From: Hirundichthys speculiger
Taxonomy: Eukaryota > Chordata > Actinopteri > Beloniformes > Exocoetidae
Direction: 5' to 3'
Length of the DNA: 64,000 nucleotides
Assembly: GCA_018398805.1 (NCBI GenBank)
Contig: JAGFBZ010002136.1
Coordinates: forward strand, 62,001-126,000
The notes beneath the pieces are model-generated. The model was given only the letters and a program-made list of their open reading frames with translations. It ran no database searches and had not been told where the DNA came from. This document shows, piece by piece, positions 36,401 to 45,639 of the stretch (position 1 is the first letter of the stretch; each line of letters starts with the position of its first letter). The position numbers and the translations under genes are program-made.

Positions 36401-38152
36401 GTGTGTTTGTTTGTTAATCCCTCTTCTGGTGTTTGTTAATCCAGCTCTTCTGTGTTTTTAATCCCAGCTCTTCTGTGTTTGTTAATCCTGGCTCTTCTGT
36501 TGTTTGTTAATCCCAGCTCTTCTGTGTGTTTGTAATCCCAGCTCTTCTGTGTGTTTGTTAATCCCAGCTCTTCTGTGTGTTTGTTAATCCCAGCTCTTCT
36601 GTGTGTTTGTTAATCCCAGCTCTTCTGTGTTTGTTAATCCCAGCTCTTCTGTGTGTTTGTTAATCCCGGCTCTTCTCTGTGTTTGTTAATCCCAGCTCTT
36701 CTGTGTGTGTTGTTAAATCCCAGCTCTTCTCTGTGTTTGTTAATCCCAGCTCTTCTGTTTGTGTTTGTTAATCCCAGCTCTTCTGTGTTTGTTAATCCCA
36801 GCTCTTCTGTGTGTTGTTAATCCCTTCTCTGTGTGTTTGTTAATCCCAGCTCTTCTGTGTGTTTGTTAATCCCAGCTCTTCTGTGTGTTTGTTAATCCCA
36901 GCTCTTCTGTGTGTTTGTTAATCCCAGCTCTTCTGTGTGTTTGTTAATCCCAGCTCTTCTGTGTGTTTGTTAATCCCAGCTCTTCTGTGTGTTTGTTAAT
37001 CCCAGCTCTTCTCTGTGTTTGTTAATCCCAGCTCTTCTGTGTGTTTGTTAATCCCAGCTCTTCTGTGTGTTTGTTAATCCCAGCTCTTCTCTGTGTTTGT
37101 TAATCCCAGCTCTTCTGTGTTTGTTAATCCCGGCTCTTCTGTGTGTTGTTAATCCCAGCTCTCTGTGTTTGTTAATCCAGCTCTGTGTGTTGTTAATCCC
37201 AGCTCTTGTGTGTTTGTTAATCCCAGCTCTTCTGTGTTTGTTAATCCTCGCTCTTCTGTGTGTTTGTTAATCCCAGCTCTTCTCTGTGTTTGTTAATCCC
37301 AGCTCTTCTGTGTGTTTGTTAATCCCAGCTCTTCTCTGTGTTTGTTAATCCCGGCTCTTCTGTGTGTTTGTTAATCCCAGCTCTTCTCTGTGTTTGTTAA
37401 TCCCAGCTCTTCTGTGTGTTTGTTCCTTCTGGTTTGTTAATCCCGGCTCTTCTGTGTGTTAATCCAGCTCTTCTGTGTGTTTGTTAATCCCAGCTCTTCT
37501 GTGTTTGTTAATCTTTCTGTGTGTTTGTTAATCCCAGCTCTTCTCTGTGTTTGTTAATCCCAGCTCTTCTCTGTGTTTGTTAATCCCTCTTCTCTGTGTT
37601 TGTTAATCCCAGCTCTTCTGTGTGTTTGTTAATCCCAGCTCTTCTGTGTGTTTGTTAATCCCAACTCTTCTGTGTGTTTGTTAATCCCAGCTCTTCTGTG
37701 TGTTTGTTAATCCCAGCTCTTCTGTGTGTTTGTTAATCCCAGCTCTACTCTGTATTTGTTAATCCCAGCTCTTCTGTGTGTTTGTTAATCCCAGCTCTTC
37801 TGTGTGTTTGTTAATCCCAGTCTTCTGTGTGTTTGTTAATCCCAGCTCTTCTGGGTGTTGTTTAATCCCAGCTCCTCTGGGTGTTTGCAGTACCTGAGGA
37901 GCGCCGTGGACGGAGGCGGGTCTGGACTCACCTGTGGTGAAGAGGAGGCGCAGCAGGATCATGTGCAGGTCCAGACTGGTGGGGAGAACCAGGCCCAGCA
38001 GCAACGACAGGTTCCCCAGATGAAAAAGCAAGTGCTGGTTTGTTCCCACTGCTGGCACGAGGTGTCATTGAGCTCCACAACAGGCCCCCCTGGCACGAGG
38101 GGATTGTGGGTAATGTGAAGGTGAATGGGTGCAGGTCTGGGGTGGAGGGCAT
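21348..38152 (-). CDS. bves: Blood vessel epicardial substance (Popeye domain protein 1)
   Basis: BVES/POPDC1 is a three-pass plasma-membrane protein of heart and skeletal muscle that binds cAMP through its cytosolic Popeye domain. Coding exons in transcript order: 38152-37932 (exon to 38169), 34396-34272, 29873-29686, 28196-28088, 27997-27830, 26587-26446 and 21463-21348. All have GT-AG borders and, apart from the first, agreeing phases. The first has a glycosylation sequon (NDTSC) and membrane segment 1; the second gives [20 protein letters not shown] and segments 2-3. Then come [20 protein letters not shown], the cAMP-pocket motif FIDSPEF, and [20 protein letters not shown]. The C-terminal tail includes [20 protein letters not shown] and [19 protein letters not shown] before TAG. 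The first exon is frameshifted near 38034 and the initiator is uncertain (ATG 38152 is best placed after the acceptor). Introns total about 15.6 kb and are mostly tandem arrays and transposons. Confidence 0.93.
22130..22510 (+). pseudogene. LINE reverse-transcriptase C-terminal remnant
   Basis: The plus strand encodes [20 protein letters not shown], then, after a frame change, [20 protein letters not shown] and [16 protein letters not shown], the C-terminal RT tail of fish LINEs. It lies antisense in the last bves intron. A TATAT pentamer run (22556-22577) and an AAATA tail near 22745 follow. 21464-22130 shows nothing else. Confidence 0.7.
22828..23452. repeat. 31-bp minisatellite with GATCAGCTGATC palindrome
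   Basis: About twenty very regular 31-bp units (GATCAGCTGATCCAACCCTC plus CACCAGGTAGA). Units differ mainly at ACCC[A/T]CCACC and GTAG[A/T]G. Each carries the 12-bp palindrome GATCAGCTGATC, containing a CAGCTG E-box. It is in the last bves intron. Confidence 0.95.
23860..24100 (-). pseudogene. Possible hAT transposase N-terminal remnant
   Basis: A minus-strand 74-codon frame contains [10 protein letters not shown] then [18 protein letters not shown], resembling the basic N-terminus of hAT-derived ZBED5-like proteins. No BED finger follows. 23453-23860 shows nothing further. Confidence 0.35.
24254..25295. mobile_element. 1.04-kb foldback (palindromic) element
   Basis: Outer ends CTATAGAAGTATTTCTGTGC and GCACAGAAATACTTCCATAG are inverted, and the two arms (24254-24660 and 24850-25295) are near-complete inverse copies, rich in AATTCAG/CTGAATT words. 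Both flanks show ATA. The unique centre (24661-24850) has a short ATG frame ending at a GTGAGT donor (24736-24765). Confidence 0.85.
25457..25781. mobile_element. Tc1/mariner terminal fragment
   Basis: CTGAAAGTATTCGGCCCCCT followed by CATTTCAGGCGTCAAACAAA is the long terminal repeat-like end of a widespread fish Tc1 element. The rest is missing. Confidence 0.6.
25782..26090 (-). mobile_element. Tc1-type MITE, one end missing
   Basis: Same family as 18408-18771, inverted, ending TTTTTTCCATGACTGTA before a TA tract. The other terminal 60 bp are absent. 26091-26445 carries a TA tract, an AAT tract (26324-26348) and ordinary intron sequence. Confidence 0.85.
26652..27828. repeat. Decamer array in bves intron, abutting a splice donor
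   Basis: About 115 copies of TGAGGTAGAC on the plus strand (CTACCTCAGT units on the bves sense strand), with few indels. TAAAC variants recur every 60 bp at 27181-27360, a six-unit higher-order repeat. On the bves transcript the array begins inside the donor of exon 27997-27830 (GTGGGTCTACC). Long open frames across it are artefacts. Confidence 0.97.
28330..29535. repeat. 1.2-kb pyrimidine-rich imperfect array
   Basis: Irregular repeats of CTCTCTCTGTCCTCCATC and variants. The bves sense strand is therefore almost pure purine (GGAGGACAGAGAGAGGA). It occupies the intron between exons 29873-29686 and 28196-28088. Frames of 120-270 codons on both strands lack any coding character. Confidence 0.95.
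30211..30931. mobile_element. Palindromic MITE
   Basis: Starts CCCATACACAAATCTGATAT and ends with the exact inverse ATATCAGATTTGTGTATGGG; the 721-bp interior is built of ATATATG/CATATAT words and shows no coding capacity. Flanks share TT. Confidence 0.85.
31060..31285. mobile_element. Retroelement 3' tail
   Basis: A GAATT run (31064-31092) followed by TTATTTCAAACAAACATGTA and GAAAGGAGTAAGAAGAAGTA is a familiar 3' tail of dispersed fish LINE copies. Further copies of similar AT-rich sequence extend to about 32200 without recognisable protein. Confidence 0.5.
31288..31663. mobile_element. Tc1-type MITE
   Basis: A full-length copy of the 370-bp family seen at 18408. The left end is slightly altered (ACAGTCAACAGTCCATGG), the right end is CCATGACTGTA. 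Confidence 0.85.
32250..33060 (+). pseudogene. R4/Rex6-like LINE remnant (RT and C-terminal parts)
   Basis: The plus strand encodes [20 protein letters not shown] then [18 protein letters not shown], corresponding to an RT active-site region in which the catalytic aspartates are lost. Downstream are [32 protein letters not shown] and LEKAGLKD, the conserved C-terminal part of a fish LINE I assign to the R4/Rex6 type. The coding sequence is internally deleted and interrupted by a 26-bp minisatellite (32806-32965). Confidence 0.65.
32806..32965. repeat. 26-bp minisatellite inside the LINE frame
   Basis: About six units of CCCCAGATGTGGGCTGGGCC plus CCTGGA. The first unit begins at the LINE codons for DPRC and the last runs into APETV-like codons (CCTGAAACAGTGCAC), so the array sits between two formerly adjacent coding segments. 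Confidence 0.85.
33265..33829 (-). mobile_element. Inverted, truncated copy of the 5288 hAT element
   Basis: Reverse complement of 5288-5931 lacking about 25 bp of one terminal repeat; the intact terminus is CATATTGCCCAGCACTA ending 33829. A related 47-bp sequence flanks it on both sides (33109-33155 and 33831-33877). 33830-34271 shows nothing further. Confidence 0.85.
34760..37890. repeat. 24-26-bp minisatellite filling bves intron
   Basis: About 120 units of TTAATCCCAGCTCTTCTGTG plus TGTTTG, alternating between CTGTGTTTG and TGTGTGTTTG variants. Small indels concentrate in the middle (35340-35450, 35740-36480, 37140-37560). It begins about 40 bp inside the intron donor at 37931. Confidence 0.97.
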
Positions 38153-38169
38153 CCCTGCTGCAGCGCCAC
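37932..38169 (-). CDS. bves: bves first coding exon, frameshifted
   Basis: Acceptor TTCGTTCCAG (minus) precedes 38169 and donor GTGAGT follows 37932. One frame encodes [14 protein letters not shown]; the next frame takes over with [20 protein letters not shown] and [14 protein letters not shown]. The join, near 38031-38036, is one base short of frame. The probable initiator ATG 38152 opens in a third frame relative to VVELNDTSC, suggesting a second indel near the C6 run at about 38085-38090 on the plus strand, or a different start. A consensus error is the simplest explanation. Confidence 0.8.
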
Positions 38170-39600
38170 CTGGAACGAAGCGAGGCCGCAGGAAAACTCA
38201 CACCACATCACCTGCACAGGTGATATCATGTTTGCTTTTCTGTTCATCTTGAAAATACATTTCTGACGAGATCATTTCAAAGATGGAAAGAGTGAAAGAT
38301 ATTGTATCCATATCTTTTTAAGTTTTTTAAGTGGCTGAATTAACGAAGTTATTATGTAGACATGTTTACCGAAAACTGAATCTTCAGCTTCAAATTACAA
38401 CTTTATATTCTGAACAAAACAATTTTTTTTGTTTCCCATGCTTTGAGTTCTTTAAGCAAAGACCACCCCCCCCCACCACCACCACCACACACGCACTGTA
38501 TTTTTTTGGGCACACACTTTATTTAATTGTAACATAATTACCTTCACAGTTTAACCCTGATTGTATTGTCAGTACTAATAGAGAACATTGATTACATTTA
38601 TTTATACTGCATTTATTATCATTGCAACACTAATCAGGCTTAAACAAAAAAGTTCCTCCTGACAACACCAGGTGCTACCAGAACACATTATGTAATTATT
38701 TTACTTATACTTCATCAGTAACATTAGCCCTCTGTGTTTCCCGCTCCAAGCTCTTGTGCTCAGCTCTGTAAGACTTGTGTGTAAAAATAGATCTGGAGCA
38801 CCGACAAAAAAAGTTCTCACAGCAGCAGTTTCTATTTTTCAAAGTGTGCAGAAAAAGAGGCCGTTACTTACCGAGACAGCAGTAAAAAGCGAAAGTGTGA
38901 TGAGTAAAGGAGCGCTAGCTGCGATGACTGGAAGCGTCTCTGTGCCTGTAGGCCTGACCCCTAAATGGATCTGCACAATGTGTACGGCACATTCCTCCCA
39001 GCTGACAGGCAGCGACAAAAATGGACAGGCAGAACAGCGCAGTACCCCCACTCTCCAACAGGGGGAGACACATACCAGAAACTGTCCTCTCACACTTTTA
39101 TTTTACTGTCAACAGTTTGTCCAACATTAGATTGGTGGATAGGCAAAATTATTGTCTGATGTGGTTTTCTTTTATCTATTAACTTTACTGTTTGATGTAT
39201 TAAGTTTTCATAATTGCTTTAAAGTGTTTTGTCTTCAAAGCTAATGAGGCCATTTAAAAAAAAGAGTGAACACAACGTCATTTATATGCATTTATATGTT
39301 GTCAAACAACAAAATAAAACTATTTTAATTTAAAAGATAAATTTGTTTTTCATTCAAATTTTTTATTTAGAACGAAGGTGATACATGTTATACATTATTG
39401 CATGATTACATCATGTCCCTGTTTTTGATATAAAGGTTTAAATGAAATAAAAAAGAAAAGAAAAAGAAAAGAAAGAAAAAAAAGAAAAGAAAGGAGAAAA
39501 GAAAAAAAAGAAAAAGAAAACATGAAAACTTGAAACAGCTCAGAGTCACAATATATTTAAAAAAAAAAAACAGTAAAGTAGCTCAGAAACTTAGGGGCAG
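38170..39600. other. bves-popdc3 intergenic DNA or bves 5' intron
   Basis: Upstream of the first coding exon of bves; the bves promoter and non-coding first exon probably lie here but cannot be placed. A plus-strand 124-codon frame at 38756-39130 matches nothing I know. A GAAAA-rich purine tract runs 39445-39525. Confidence 0.4.
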
Positions 39601-40085
39601 TTAGTGAATTAGTCTCTTCTACTAGAGATTAATTAAAGTCCAATCTAAAAGGATACATATTCAATCCATGACTTCCAGCAGTCTTCGAACCTTTTCTGTT
39701 CAAGTCTAAGTTTGTCAGTTTTTCCATGAATAAAAATGTCCTGGAAAACATTGATCCAGTCCTCAACGGTGGGAGTTTCAGTTTGCAACCATTTTCTCGT
39801 GACAGCTTTTTTACTTGCCAGCAACAAAATATTACACATATACCTGTTTTCAAATCCCTTAACAATAACTGGTAAATATATATAATATTACTGCTTCTAT
39901 ATTTTGTATTTTGATGTGGTTGATTATATGTAAGGTACGTCTTATGTTATCCTGGGTTTGCCTCTAATGAAACCAGTCTGGTCCAGATTAATGATATCTG
40001 GAAGTATATTTTTAGCCTCTTAGCTAAAATAGAGGTAAAAAGTTTATAGTCCTGGTTTAATACACTAATTGGCCTATAAAAGATA
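39600..40085 (-). pseudogene. L1-type LINE remnant
   Basis: On the minus strand the sequence near 40080-39950 encodes PISVLNQDYKLFTSI then LPDIINLDQTGF, an RT segment of L1-type elements. 39839-39640 encodes MCNILLLASKKAVTRKWLQT and VEDWINVFQDIF, the L1 C-terminus. The segment between is deleted. Confidence 0.75.
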
Positions 40086-40587
40086 CATTTTAAATATGTA
40101 TTCTATTCTGTCTATGTGGCCGTACGATGAACTGGCAACGTTTCCAGGAAGTCCTGGAATTACATCTAAACATGTTTATTCTCAAAAAAAAAAGAAAAGA
40201 AATAAACCAAGGGAGGTTCCTGTTATGGATGCATGTCACCTTAAGAGGAAAACTGAAAACACAAAATGGAAAATAGAATCACTGTTGAGTTTCTTAGAAC
40301 CATTTATTCATAATAAAATATCAACACACATCATCAGAATATGAGTTGATCTATTTTAATGGTCTAAAAGAACTCGGACTCAGGATGTCGCAATGCACAG
40401 CTTGTTATAAGTTCACCAAATACTAAAGTGGACTGCAAATTTATAAAACATCGATGACAAATAAGTTGCCGTCTCAAAACTACAAATTTGTAAATGTACG
40501 GTAGATTGAACAAACAAATTTTTACTGAGTTGAATCAAAACCACTTACAGGCAGAGAGTTAACTTCAAATATTTAAGATGTCCAGTG

Positions 40588-40642
40588 TGTGTGTGTATGT
40601 GCGTGTGTGTGTGTGCGTGTGTGTGTGCATGTGTGTGCGTGT
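40588..40642. repeat. TG microsatellite after popdc3 stop
   Basis: A TGTG/TGCG tract directly following the popdc3 stop codon (CA-rich in the popdc3 3' UTR). A possible AATAAA for popdc3 is at 40303-40308 on the minus strand. 40085-40588 is otherwise unremarkable. Confidence 0.85.
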
Positions 40643-43600
40643 TCAGGCAGGCCTTTTGGGCACTTGCAGGAGGTCAGTTGTCTTTTCTAATTCTGTCGCT
40701 GGCATGTGGCGGTAACTGGGTAAGCGGAGGTCGTAGCGGTGCCCGGATCCGTTCAGAGCCTTGTCATTGAGGGAGAACAGCTTCTCAGCGATGTCGTTGC
40801 GTACGACCAGGGCAAAAATCCTGGCTATGTAGCGATGCTTAGCAAAAAGAAGGTACAGTTTCTTCCTCCGCCACGCTATGTATTGACAAGTTTCATCAGC
40901 ACGCAGTGTCACCTGTGGAGAATAAACCACAGAAGAAGAAATCAGATAATAAGGCAATTCATAACACCAACAATACTAATACTCATTATTCATCAACTGG
41001 ATTTGTGAAGTTTTGTAGGCTACTTTAAAGACCCAAACCACTGTGAGCTCATCACATCATGATTTTAAAACCAGCTCATTATTTTAGTTTTACAAAGCTC
41101 AGTAATTTGTTCAAAATCAGGAGATATTTTCTATGTCAAGTGTTAAAAGACTATAGTGCTTCATTGGCTGCGGTTACATGATGTTTTTTAATTCGGAATT
41201 AAAATTAGGAATTAAATAATTCCGAATTAAACTATTTTCCTTCAAATAGTAATTCCGAATTAAGGTTTACATGGAAAACACGTTAGTTCGGCTTTATCCA
41301 ACTCCGCTTTAGGTCTGGGGGTTGGGAAGGGTTCTGATTGGATGGGGGGTGCGGACGTCTTTACATCTACCGGAAGAAAACAAACTTAGCTAACTCGGTT
41401 AGCAACAACATTCCACTTATTTTTGACCTGGGTGGCGTCTCTATCTGTGAAACCTCCTTCATTTAACCTGGCCGCTTTGAAAAGCTCACAATTTTCATGT
41501 TTCCTGCCATCTGTTCTTTTAATTATTTCCAGTTCCTCCAAGCTATTTATTAAATAAATCGTCTCTGCTCTTGAACACCGTTTACTGCGTGCTGCCGGAA
41601 TATAAGCGTCATGGCGACAGACGGGCAAGAGAACGAGCATGCGCAGAAAGACGGGAATTAATTTAAACAGGAATGAGTGTATACATGACCACGGAATTAC
41701 TTAATGTGGAATTAAAATGGGAATCAACCAGCCACTTACTTCGGAATTAAGTTAATTCGGAATTGACATTTTCATATGGAATTAAGTGTTTACATGGAAA
41801 CTTTTATTCGGCTTTAACTTTAATTCTGAATTAAAGAGGAATTAAACTTCCCATGTAAACGCACCCATTGTCGGCTCTTTGCATATCTGCTACTACTAAA
41901 GAAGTCGAGACTAATGAGTAGATCAGAGTCAATTTCATTAATGGAAAACTGCCTCTAAAGAGATTCTTAATGTGATGAAAATGAGTTATAGCTGCAACTG
42001 AGAGTGAATGGAGCTGGGAAAGTATCGTGACTTATCATTTTCTAAACAGTACACAAGAGTTTAAGGGCACCTGGAATACACCCTCCTCTGAAGGTCGGAG
42101 CGAGTCCCATTCAGGTGAATCCAGAAACTGAAAAGGGTAGATGTAATGCAGGAACTCTCCATTAACCGTCACTCCGACTCTGCAGCAGAATGAAAGTTGA
42201 AATCAACCAGCAGACCGTCGACAAGAAACCACACAAACAAATAAATATACTGTTGCTATTTATTTCATTCATACTGGACAAATTAAATAATCTAAGTATC
42301 CTGCATTCTATGTGTTCAGGATCGGACTACGGTCATATTGATCCGTTTTGGACCAGATTAAACACTGTATGGCCGAGTTACAGCCCATTTCTCTTTGAAA
42401 TGACATCAAGTTCCCCGCATCACTGTAGCCACGCCCTCTGGTAAAAAGTTATAAGCTTCACAAACTTTCATCGGCCATGTGTCTAGATTAGAACAAAAAA
42501 TGTTTGGAGTCGAATCGGACCAAATCTCTGGGAGGAGTTTGTTAAAATATGAAGCCTGGAAATGACCAAAATATTGGAAAAACTGCATGTTCCATTCAAA
42601 ATATCAGACTTCCTGTGGGAGTTAGAGCAGGGGTTCATGGGACTTTTCTGTAGGTCTGAGGATGATACATCAGTCACACAAAGTTCATGTCTGTAGGTGG
42701 AAGCAGATGGAGGGGCTGGTCGATACAATAAAAGAAGGTGGCGCTATTGAGCTACTTAGTGCCCACGCACAGCACCCATATGATATGTAAATTTCACAGA
42801 AAACTAATGTGTGTGCAAAATTTTGTGAGTTTTCAAGTATGTTAAGGCCCCAAAAAGGCAATTTATTTTGGAAGAAGAAGAAGAAGCATTTGAGGGCTGC
42901 CCGGTGGAGCAGTGGTTCTGACAGGAGGCATCTGGACCGGGGCTGCGGCCCTCTGGACCGGGACTGGAGGCCTCTGGACCGGGGCTGGAGGCCTCTGGAC
43001 CGGGACTGGAGGCCTCTGGACCGGTGCTGGAGGCCTCTGGACCGAGGCCGTGGTGGAGGCCTCTGGACCGGTGCTGCGGTCCTCTGGACCGAGGCTGCGG
43101 CCCTCTGGACCGGGACTGGAGGCCTCTGGACCGGTGCTGCGGTCCTCTGGACCGGTGCTGCGGTCCTCTGGACCGGTGCTGCAGTCCTCTGGACCGAGGC
43201 TGTGGTCCTATGGACCGGGACTGGAGGCCTCTGGACCGGTGCTGGAGGCCTCTGGACCGAGGCTGCGGCCCTCTGGACCGGTGCTGCGGTCCTCTGGACC
43301 GAGGCTGCGGCCCTCTGGACCGAGGCTGTGGTCCTCTGGACCGGGACTGGAGGCCTCTGGACCTCTGGACCGAGGCTGCGGCCCTCTGGACCGGTGCTGC
43401 GGTCCTCTGGACCGGGCTGCGGTCCTCTGGACCGGGCTGGAGGCCTCTGGACCGGTGCTGCGGTCCTCTGGACCGAGGCTGCGGCCCTCTGGACCGGTGC
43501 TGCGGTCCTCTGGACCGGTGCTGGAGGCCTCTGGACCGAGGCTGCGGCCCTCTGGACCGAGGCTGCGGCCCTCTGGACCGGGACTGGAGGCCTCTGGACC

Positions 43601-44543
43601 GGTGCTGCGGTCCTCTGGACCGGTGCTGGAGGCCTCTGGACCGGTGCTGGGGGCCTCTGGACCGAGGCTGCGGCCCTCTGGACCGGCTGCGGTCCTCTGG
43701 ACCGGCTGGAGGCCTCTGGACCGAGGCTGCGGTCTGGACCTGGAGCCTCTGGACCGGTGCGGCCCCTCTGGACCGGGCTGCGGGCTTCCTCTGGACCTCT
43801 GGAGGCTTGCGGTCCTCTGGACCGTGGGCCTCTGGGCCCGAGCTGCTGGGGTCCTCTGGACCGAGGCTGCGGTCCTTGGACCGGGCTCTCGGCTGCGAGG
43901 CTGCGGTCCTCTGGGACCTGGTGCTCCTCTGGACCGGGCCTGAGGGCCTCTGGACCGAGGCTGCGGGCCTCTGGACCGGAGCTGCGGGCCTCTGGACCGA
44001 GGCTGCGGCCTCTGGACCGAGGCTGCGGCCCTCTGGACCGGAGCTGCGGGCCTCTGGACCGAGGCTGCGGCCCTCTGGACCGGAGCTGGAGGCCTCTGGA
44101 CCGGGGCTGCGGGCCTCTGGACCGAGGCTGCGGTCCTCTGGACCGGAGCTGGAGGCCTCTGGACCGGAGCTGCGGGCCTCTGGACCGGGTGGGCCTGGAC
44201 CGGATGCGGGCCTCTGGACCGGGACTGGAGGCCTCTGGACCGGAGCTGCGGGCCTCTGGACCGGGTGCGGTCCTCTGGACCGGTGGCTGGGTCTGGACCG
44301 GAGCTGCGGTCTGGATGCCCTCTGGACCGAGGCTGCGGGCCTCTGGACCGGTGCTGGAGGCCTCTGGACCGAGGCTTTGGCCCTCTGGACCGGAGCTGGA
44401 GGCCTCTGGACCGAGGCTGCGGGCCTCTGGACCGAGGCTGCGGTCCTCTGGACCGGTGCTGCGGTCCTCTGGACCGGTGCTGCGGTCCTCTGGACCGAGG
44501 CTGCGGGCGTCAACACAGTGGTCGTGGGTTCGACTCCCAGCTC

Positions 44544-44597
<54 letters not shown>

Positions 44598-45368
44598 ATT
44601 TTAGGTTCCTCAGGCCCTAAAAAAAGATAAAACTATGGCATCCTTGCTCAAAGGTCTACAGGGAAGCCTCTTTTTCAGTAACTCGGTTCCTCAGCCCAAT
44701 TACTTAAGTTAAACATAAAAATCTGTCAATTCAATAAACATTTTAAATATTTACTATTTGCCGGACATCATTATTATTCATCAATGCGACTTGAAAGGAT
44801 TAGTCCCGTGTTTTATTCTAATCTACCTGTTCATATTAAAGGGAAGTAGAAGTTACCTGCCAGACAGAAGCAGCGACAGCTTGTCGATGGGAGTTTTACC
44901 TTCTACGGCGAAACATCGGTCTTTCTCCAACGTGTGGACGTTTCCATCGCTAGACACCGCTATCTTACCAAAATCTGTCAGCGACACTCCCAGTTTTTTA
45001 AACATGTAGTTGTAAAGTTCCTGAAAATCGTTGTCCAGTGAGAGGCTTCTCATCCTGTAGACGACATAGAGAGCTTGTCCCAAACACACCCCGAACAGCG
45101 CCAGACTCCACAGAAAAAGGTCCGCGGTACAGGTGTCTGACCACGCCCACAGGGTGGAGCAGAAGAAACCGCCGGTCAGGAAGGTGAGCAGGTACAGGAG
45201 TCCGTAAACGCCGCTGCCGCCCATGAAGCCGAGGAAGAGAAACATGTTGGCCAGGTGGAATACAGATCCCTCCGCGCCGTCTCTCCACCTGTCACACTGG
45301 GGGAAGGCTGGTGCGGCCCGGTCCAATGTCAGGTTCAGAACTTCAAAGTCCGGAGGATCCATGTTCAT
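40643..45368 (-). CDS. popdc3: Popeye domain-containing protein 3
   Basis: POPDC3 is a cAMP-binding, three-pass membrane protein of striated muscle. Coding exons in transcript order: 45368-44857, 42179-42071 and 40912-40643. All borders are GT-AG and phases agree, giving 296 residues (human about 291). The extracellular N-terminus has a sequon (NLT, 12-14). Membrane segments lie near residues 36-53, 55-76 and 82-104. The Popeye domain follows, with GKTPIDKLSLLLSG, the cAMP-pocket motif FLDSPEW (189-195) and FQVTL (206-210), then YIAWRRKKLYLLFAKHRYIA. The C-terminal tail is HRYDLRLPSYRHMP and about 18 more residues before TGA. A second in-frame Met at 45362 could also start. It lies upstream of bves on the same strand, and head-to-head with hace1 about 3 kb away. 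No disruption is seen. Confidence 0.95.
41167..41870 (-). mobile_element. Non-autonomous DNA element with Myb/SANT-like fragment
   Basis: Ends GGCTGCGGTTACATG and CATGTAAACGCACC are imperfect inverses and the arms are rich in AATTCCGAATTAA palindromes; both flanks carry ATT. A minus-strand 84-codon frame (41640-41386) contains HENCELFKAARLNEGGFTDR then DATQVKNKWNVV, resembling the Myb/SANT-like DNA-binding domain of PIF/Harbinger second proteins. It lies in popdc3 intron 2. Confidence 0.55.
42300..42885. mobile_element. Dispersed fish repeat, left part
   Basis: GGAAGCAGATGGAGGGGCTG, AAAAGAAGGTGGCGCTATTG and TATGTTAAGGCCCCAAAAAG are typical of a common unclassified teleost repeat that normally ends in an AAT tract and GGTTCCTCAGGCCCTAA. 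That end is found at 44540-44620, so the element appears split by the intervening SINE-like array. Confidence 0.5.
42893..44525. repeat. 21-bp minisatellite inside a tRNA-like SINE
   Basis: About 75 units of CCTCTGGACCGGTGCTGCGG plus one base. The left border GGGCTGCCCGGTGGAGCAGT resembles a tRNA A-box region and the right border GTCGTGGGTTCGACTCCCAG contains a B-box (GGTTCGACTCC). The 21-bp period keeps both strands open for 500-600 codons, but the translations are pure repeat. It fills popdc3 intron 1 (42180-44856). Confidence 0.93.
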
Positions 45369-45475
45369 CAGAGTTAACGGGCCGCGTTTACAAACACGGC
45401 TGCGGACAGTCAGCTGAACGGTTACTAAATATATACCGTCTGCTAAATATATACGCTCCGGTATTTAAGGTGGAC
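45369..45475 (-). promoter_or_regulatory. Candidate popdc3 core promoter
   Basis: Just upstream of the popdc3 start, the minus strand has two copies of GTATATATTTAG (around 45425-45455), TATA-like. The 5' UTR would be under 80 bp. Position only suggests a promoter. Confidence 0.35.
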
Positions 45476-45639
45476 AGATGCCTGATGGGAGCTTTACTGC
45501 CACCTGCTGGAGGAGGGAGCAATAGATCCAAACTCAGCACCTGACTGCAATAATGGACCAATGGAACAGGTCCACACAAAACCACACAAAAACACCTGGA
45601 ACAGGTGAAAACTGTCACAGGTCTGAGACTCCCAGTAAC

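Noticed and set aside
34760..37890. Telomere- or centromere-type satellite
   Set aside because: The unit is not TTAGGG and the array is confined between two bves exons, so it is an intronic minisatellite.
38756..39130. 124-codon plus-strand frame
   Set aside because: No recognisable domain, no splice context and no supporting composition; left as unexplained intergenic sequence.
44490..44545. Possible tRNA gene (GGTTCGACTCC)
   Set aside because: Only a B-box and partial T-arm are visible, with no matching acceptor stem; a SINE remnant is a better fit.
42804..44620. Frames of 570 and 603 codons on opposite strands
   Set aside because: Products of a 21-bp repeat lacking stops; overlapping frames on both strands and no unique domain.
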